DNA of 64,000 nt, from contig CM067507.1 in NCBI GenBank assembly GCA_034509495.1, forward strand, positions 26,092,385 to 26,156,384. Reading direction: 5' to 3'. Below, piece by piece: positions 58,838 to 64,000 of the stretch; within the stretch, counting starts at the first letter, position 1; each line of letters begins with the position of its first letter. Source of the DNA: Acestrorhynchus altus (lineage: Eukaryota; Chordata; Actinopteri; Characiformes; Acestrorhynchidae). The notes beneath the pieces were generated by a model. That model saw only the letters and a list, made by a program, of their open reading frames with translations, did not search any database and was not told where the DNA came from. The translations under genes and the position numbers were made by a program.

Positions 58838-59524
58838 CTGGAAAGCTCAAATGAAAATTTTAAAGTATCTCGGTGCTTTAATTTTACTTACTTAATTTTT
58901 CAATTTACTAAAGCATGGTCACGATTAATAAAACATGCTATCATCATTGAAATTTCGTGAGTACAATTTGAGCACAAATTAGTTCAGTTTGGCCACAATT
59001 TATATAATGTGTTCACATTAGAAAAAAATGTGAGCATGATGTAGAATATTATTACAATAGAACAACAGTTACTTATAAAGGGTCATCATTTAATGGGAAC
59101 ACTGTTACTGTTCCTGTCCCAAGTACGTGGGCCAGATCAAGTCATTTGAGCCATTAAAACTTAAGACATAATTATACCATGCTGGGTGGCCAGAGTTCCC
59201 AGTATGTCTTTGTGTGCCATACCTAAAGCATGGTAAACCCTTACTAGATCCATGTTGAAATGTCCCAAAAGACTCTGTGTACTTGAGACAGAAACAGTAA
59301 CAGAGTTCCCATTAAACTATAACACATTGTAAGTGAAGTTCTAAAGTGAGCATATTATTTAACTAATTTGTGCTTACAATATTAAATGACATCATACTCA
59401 TGAATTTCATGATGAAAATGTTGGCACATTTTATCAATTGTGGCCACACTTTAGTTAATTGTGCTCACAATTTTATATAACATGAGCATGAAGATACTTT
59501 AAAAATTTCACTTGAGCTTTCCAG
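58838..59524. mobile_element. 687-bp foldback (long inverted repeat) element
   Basis: The left arm (about 58838-59126) and right arm (about 59277-59524) are reverse complements with moderate divergence. Left CTGGAAAGCTCAAATGAAA mirrors right TTTCACTTGAGCTTTCCAG; left GTTTGGCCACAATTTATA mirrors right ATCAATTGTGGCCACACT; left TAATGGGAACACTGTTACTG mirrors right CAGTAACAGAGTTCCCATTA. The unpaired centre is about 150 bp. There is no coding sequence. This is the layout of a long-inverted-repeat MITE. A target duplication was not resolved. Confidence 0.75.
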
Positions 59525-60689
59525 GGCTCCATAGAGGACAGATTGTGGGATATCTTGGTCATCAAAGGTTATATCCATTACTTCAAATAGGCCCAGATGG
59601 AAGAAACACAGCGGGCAGTATTTTCTTGAAACATCGGATTGGGACACAACATGTCCTGCCTTACAATTCCAGAAAACAAAGGCACACAACACTTCTCCTT
59701 CGTATCTTTCCCTTAGGGAATCCCTGCTGCCATTTCAAAGGGTTGAGAGAAGTTTCTATCAGCATCCCTTTGAACTATTGATCTGACTCAAGGAAGAAAG
59801 TCTATAAAACTGTAAGACTTCCAGCAGTGAGCAAACTATATCTCAAGATAATTTTTTTAGTTTTTGTTACAACCATATGGTATTAGGTTAAAGTGACATT
59901 TATTGAGTTAATACAGCTGTGCCAAACTCTGGCACTGATATGGAAACATTTAAGCTTTGAACTGATTGCTGTAAACGCTCCAGGTTTGGGTTAGATGCAA
60001 AGATGTATAGGTAACAAGTGTGCATGTCCTCCTGTAACTGAACCCATACCCTTATCAAGTAAACCCCTTAGTCCCTTTTTTTTTACTGCTCTGTTGTAAA
60101 TGTTATACAGTTCAGCAATTTTGAAACAGGTGTGAGCTTACAAACAACAAATTTATTTTTTTTTTAGAATGTTTGCTTTGTCAGAATGATGATAAGAGGA
60201 GGCAGACTGAAATGCAAGGCACGCTGTTTTACAAATATGCACATCAGTGGTATATGTATCAACACAATTATTATTAAATGTCAGCATGCTAAAATATCAT
60301 ATAATAAAGTTTCAATTGTCATTCACTGAAATCATATACAAAAATTACACTTGTTTGCTTATTAAATATATTAGAACTTTTTTTATTTGTACAAAGACAG
60401 CATTTATGACATTTTTCAAAAAATAATCTGCAGTGACAATTTACTGGAAAGAACAACCACTTTGTGAAGGTCTGATATAAAACCCAAACTCACCCTCATC
60501 AGAGGTGATATTGGTGCTGGTTGTAAGAAATTACCTAAGAGCTGACAAGGCAAAGACTTCCAATGCCAAAATCTAGGAGGGTGCTTTTTCCACAAGTTTC
60601 CCTGATTGACCAATTACTGTTCTCTTGTAACATGCTTAAATAACTTGATTCTGACTCTGATCAAAGACATTATAACATGAAGAACAAGA
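59525..60689. other. Non-coding DNA, nothing recognised
   Basis: Two overlapping opposed open frames at 59465-59781 lack domains. The remainder is AT-rich. Confidence 0.35.
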
Positions 60690-62130
60690 TGAGCTTTTCT
60701 TTGTTCTAAGCAATGTTAAAAAATGATGTAGAATTAACAAGATCCGAAAAAAAATCTGCACAGGAGCCTGGCACCACCAGTGACCCCCACTCCTTCATCT
60801 CTCCCAGAGTGGCAAGAGGAAATAGATGAGGGGTAAGTGCAGAGGTATACGAGACAGGCTCACACAAGCCAGCTATCCCCACCATGATACTGGCTAATGT
60901 ATGCTCTTTGTACATTAAACTGGACTACATTCACCTATTACAATCAATGAGAGACTGTTGTGTTTGTGTGTTTACAGAAACATGGCTGAACAACCCCATT
61001 CTGTTGAACATGCTTTTCATCTCAAATGGCTAACTGGCTATCAATCAGACAGCTCTCATTGAAGGAGGAAAGACCCGCAGCAGGGAGCTGATGATGCCTG
61101 GTGCCGCAGTGCTGCTGTGGTCTACAAACACTGCTCAACGTCAGCAGAGTTTATGGTTATTAAGTTCTGACCATTCTATCTACCAAGAGAATATACAGCC
61201 ACTATATTCCTCCAACGTCCAATAACAACCATAGGAGTAAAGCACTGAAAGAACTGTGTCTGCACATCAGTGAGCAGCAGAATGCCCACCAAGATGCTTT
61301 TCTCATCCTGGCTGGTCATTTCAACCATGCATGTCCAAATAATGTGTTTCCAAAGACATATGAACACATAGACTTTCCAACATGGAGGAAAAAACAAACT
61401 GGACTAAGAGACTACACTACCCTGAGAGAAGCTTACAAAGCCCATGCCCTCCCTCACATCAGCACCTCTGACCACCTTACTGTCATGCTAATGCCAGCAT
61501 ACAGACAACTGGTTAAAGTCACCTAACCAGTCTGGAAGAAGGTACGAGTGTGGCTACAGGGCTCTACAGAAGCCTTCCAGGACAGTTTCAACACAGACTG
61601 AAATGTGTTTAAAAACACCACCACCTACAACAACACCACAGACGTAAAGCAATACTGTCACTGCCTATATCACCAAGAGAATTGATGATGTAACTGACCT
61701 CAAAACCATCACTGTTCAGGCCAATCAGAAGCCATGGCTGACAAGTGAAGTCTACAGGCTCGTGATGGCCAGGAACGCTGACTTTACATCAGAAGAACAG
61801 CTAGAAACAACCTATCTTGGGGCATCAGAAAGGCAAAGACACAGTACTCCAAGAGGATAGCTCACCACTTAAGTGACAGCAGAGATAAACAGAGCCTGTA
61901 GCAGGGGATACAGACCATCACAGTCTACGATCCCCCCAGTGGACCTGTGACAGCACCACCTCCATGCTGAATGACCTGAACAACTTTTTCGTTCAGTTTG
62001 ACCAGGTGTTGACACTGTCCCAGGACAGCGTGACAAGATTGGGATGAAGCCTTGGAAAGCCCCTGGTCTGGTTAATATTCCTGGTTGTGTGCTAAGGGAC
62101 TGTGCGGAGGAACTTGCAGTGGTCTGATTT
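60690..62130 (+). mobile_element. LINE fragment: endonuclease to start of reverse transcriptase
   Basis: Plus-strand translation across frames shows LINE landmarks in order: ILANVCSLYIKLD and VFTETWLN (about 60885-60995), then AGHFNHA (about 61312-61332), where the usual G-D-F-N of the apurinic-type endonuclease has an Asp-to-His change. Next is TSDHLTV (about 61468-61488), the conserved S-D-H motif. After that come QKPWLTSEVY-type sequence (about 61725-61750), LNNFFVQFDQV-like sequence (about 61975-62010), and APGLVNIPGCVLRDCAEELA ending at about 62125. The reverse-transcriptase body is missing and frameshifts and stops are common. It is a dead copy, related to but not continuous with the LINE at 18330. 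Confidence 0.75.
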
Positions 62131-62185
62131 TAACCTAAATCTTACCCTTACTCTAACCCTAACATTAACCATATTAACTGAAAGT
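62131..62185 (+). repeat. Telomere-like short array
   Basis: TAACCTAAATCTTACCC, CTCTAACCCTAACATTAACC: a degenerate (CCCTAA)n trace beginning exactly where the LINE similarity ends. Confidence 0.5.
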
Positions 62186-62673
62186 CTTTCGATTTTGCAA
62201 TGAATGTGCATCTATTAATGATTTTTTTTACAAGATCCAGAACAATGAAAAGCAACATGGTTTCTTAATTCTTCTTAATGTAGCAGGATAGGGTGTGTGT
62301 TTTGGCAGAAGAGTGCCGTCAGTGGACAGGAGGTCCTTGTTAATCCTAATTAATGTACATATTTTTTATTCAAATATTCAAATATATACAAATTTTATTC
62401 AATGTTTTGTTCATTGTAATATATGTATAACATTTTTTTGTGAAAATGTAATAAATGTCTTGGAGTGCACTTTAATAATAAATCATTTCTAATTTTCTTA
62501 TTGATAAACCATTGGCAAACTAAGTGTAAGTAAAAATTCTTGCAATAATAGATCAGTTTAGCGTATTATTATTTCAAGAAGAATAATTGAAAATACTCAA
62601 AATGTACCCTTGTATGTTACATAGTAATACTTTGTCAGATTTGTCAGGAGGCGCCTGCAATGCAGCTGCCCAG

Positions 62674-62688
62674 CCGCCAGGGGGAGCT
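62674..62688 (+). promoter_or_regulatory. CTCF-like site in the LTR
   Basis: CCGCCAGGGGGAGCT resembles the CTCF core with two mismatches and lies near the start of the LTR. Confidence 0.3.
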
Positions 62689-63061
62689 CAGCGACCAGAA
62701 AAACCTGATAATGAACCTGATTGAGTTCAGGTGTGGTTTGTTTATTTAAGCAGCTGTTCTTCTCACTCAGAGCAGTCTCTTGGCCAAGCTCTGTCAAAGA
62801 CTCTGCTGGTAAAACAGGTATTTCTGCTCTTAACCTGTCCCTTCTCCCAAGTGAGAAGCGTTTCTTTCCTTTAAAAAATCCTCTCTTCTTCCCTCTGCCT
62901 CCTCAAGTAAATGGGGCAGAGCTGAACTTCCTTCCCTCCTCACAAAGCAGGAGAGTCTGTCCCTACCTGTACCTCCAGAGCATAGATTCAAAGAAAAAAA
63001 GAATAGAAAAGAGAAAGAAAAACAAGGAAAAGAGAGAATAGAAAAGAGAGTTTGCCAGGTG

Positions 63062-63125
63062 ACGCCATAGCTCACCGGGCTAAGGTGCTCACCTGTGGAG
63101 CACAGTGTGTGAGGACCCCTGGTCC
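63062..63125 (+). other. tRNA-like module 1 (A-box side)
   Basis: CCATAGCTCACCGGGCTAAG then GTGCTCACCTGTGGAGC resembles the D-arm and anticodon arm of a tRNA, with an A-box-like TAGCTCACCGGG. The T-arm side is not intact here, so it is not a tRNA gene. Confidence 0.4.
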
Positions 63126-63302
63126 TGTGGGTTAGTTCTTTTGTCTGTTTATTTTACAAATAAACCTCATTTCCAGTCCAGATCACTGGTACAGCCTTCC
63201 TCCAGTGATCTGTTATTTAATCCTTTCCCCTCTCACTTTCCCATCACGTGTCACCAAGCACTCACAAGCCCTACTACCAACAAGACACTCTCAGCTCCTA
63301 TA

Positions 63303-63365
63303 TAGACCAGTGGGTAAGCATGCCACTCTTCATCTCTATGCTGTAAGTTCGATCCCGGTTTGTAG
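63303..63365 (+). other. tRNA-like module 2 (B-box side)
   Basis: CAGTGGGTAAGCATGCCAC, then GTAAGTTCGATCCCGG, an exact B-box-type GTTCGATCC. Spacing between the A-like and B-like words is close to that in a tRNA. No clear acceptor stem pairs, so a SINE-type or decayed tRNA-derived module is more likely than a gene. Confidence 0.4.
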
Positions 63366-63459
63366 CCAGTCTGCTTTGTTGTTTGCATTTGAGTCCAGAT
63401 TTAAAACACACCCTGGTGGGTTTATAAATTAAATTCCACCTGGGTTGCGCCCCGTGACA

Positions 63460-63714
63460 TGATTGCCAACTTAAACAGTGACAACCCTTGGTATGACTGT
63501 AGCTTTGTTTGCCTAAGACTAGTTTTATTGCCTCAGGCTTAAATCACCCAGCTTAATACATGGAAAATGCACATCTTGCTCAATGCATATACCTAAACCA
63601 CTGTGATGAGTATCAAGAATGGTACCCAGGTTTATTTATGTGATATCATGTTACATTGTTTTCTAATAATATTACATTTATTACAGTAATCCAAAACTGG
63701 AATCAACTATTCTG
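63460..63714. other. Short non-coding spacer
   Basis: Nothing recognised between the LTR and the next LINE fragment. Confidence 0.4.
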
Positions 63715-64000
63715 CCAGGCAATGGTTTGCATCCTACCTGGAGGGGTGATCTGACCAGATAACATGGAAGGGAGCCACATCTACTCCAGGCAAAATCTCT
63801 GCTGGTCACAGGAGGCTTAGTCCTTTTCTATTTTCACTTTACACTTGCACTCTTGGTGCAGTAATGTCCTCTCATGGGATCTCCTTTACCATGTCACTCA
63901 ACATCATCCTTTGTTTCCTACCTACTCTCATCTCAGCATATCTTACTGAGACATTACTCACCAACCTAAACCTCAACCAAAGACTGCTGTAAATTTGTTG
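63715..64000 (+). mobile_element. LINE reverse-transcriptase fragment at right edge
   Basis: Translation from about 63723 gives WFASYLEG, a stop, then ITWKGATSTPGKIS and SPFLFSLYTCTLGAVMSSHG. These match the reverse-transcriptase block of fish L2-like LINEs in which a conserved PQGS-LGP segment precedes SLYT. In the usual place of the catalytic Y-A-D-D the remnant reads differently, so it is dead. The last part resembles the following conserved L-LN--K segment. The element continues beyond the window. Confidence 0.65.

Larger units (their letters stand above)
62642..63459 (+). mobile_element. Solo LTR of 818 bp
   Basis: Ends are TGTCAGGAGGCGCC and GCGCCCCGTGACA, so the termini are inverted as TGTCA/TGACA. 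Flanks are AGATT (62637-62641) and TGATT (63460-63464), a 5-bp target duplication with one mismatch. Inside are a TATA-like TTTATTTAAG (62741-62750), an alternating pyrimidine-rich and purine-rich block (about 62840-63050), and a polyadenylation signal AATAAA at 63159-63164, which together set plus orientation. No internal coding region remains, so it arose by LTR-LTR recombination. It differs from the 29678 family and is probably Gypsy-like, though an endogenous-retrovirus type cannot be excluded. Confidence 0.65.

Noticed and set aside
59465..59781. Possible transposase or host exon in opposed open frames
   Set aside because: No motif of any transposase family could be recognised in either frame.
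63062..63365. True tRNA genes
   Set aside because: Each module has only part of the tRNA pattern, and no acceptor-stem pairing is visible.

Overview
The window looks like AT-rich, non-coding nuclear DNA from a ray-finned fish, and the order Otophysi (characins, electric fishes, catfishes, carps) is my best guess. The reasons are eukaryotic repeat content, long microsatellites, and several interspersed families I recognise from teleost genomes: Tc1-like transposons, LINE fragments with teleost-type 3' tails, hAT-like and Tc1-like MITEs, and Gypsy-type LTRs. The order-level guess rests on remembered repeat families and is weaker than the teleost call. No conventional protein-coding gene, rRNA or tRNA gene, operon or CRISPR array is visible. 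The best candidate for host coding sequence is one short open stretch with good splice signals at 26037-26289. The window is therefore either a gene desert or the inside of a very large intron.

Layout. 1-9700: mostly single-copy-looking AT-rich DNA with a few short repeat fragments (1-42, 2704-2906, 5252-5300, 6150-6545). 9700-12300: MITE fragments and a composite purine / TA / GT low-complexity block. 12300-17000: possible conserved non-coding islands and a degenerate telomere-like array (15008-15266). 17090-20206: a Tc1 fragment and a long, decayed LINE. 20200-27900: short repeat pieces, the candidate exon and a Tc1 remnant. 28000-34950: a possible conserved island, a solo LTR with a perfect 5-bp duplication (29678-29989), a LINE tail, and MITEs. 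36700-39000: a 5'-truncated LINE with an open C-terminus, then two more repeat pieces. 40180-40520: a possible conserved island. 42890-47000: a dense nest, with two Tc1 elements each carrying later insertions. 47000-58200: microsatellites, MITEs and more possible conserved islands. 58240-59524: a MITE split by a solo LTR, followed by a 687-bp foldback element. 60690-64000: a LINE endonuclease-region fragment, an 818-bp LTR containing tRNA-like modules, and a LINE reverse-transcriptase fragment running off the right edge.

Function. The mobile elements are decayed, and none can be expected to encode a working enzyme. Their nesting gives a relative history: Tc1 first, then LINE and LTR insertions into it; and Tc1-type MITE first, then a solo LTR. 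The non-repeat islands could be regulatory elements of a distant developmental gene, but that is inference from composition and motifs and needs a cross-species alignment. Family assignments come from memory of teleost repeats, not from a database search.
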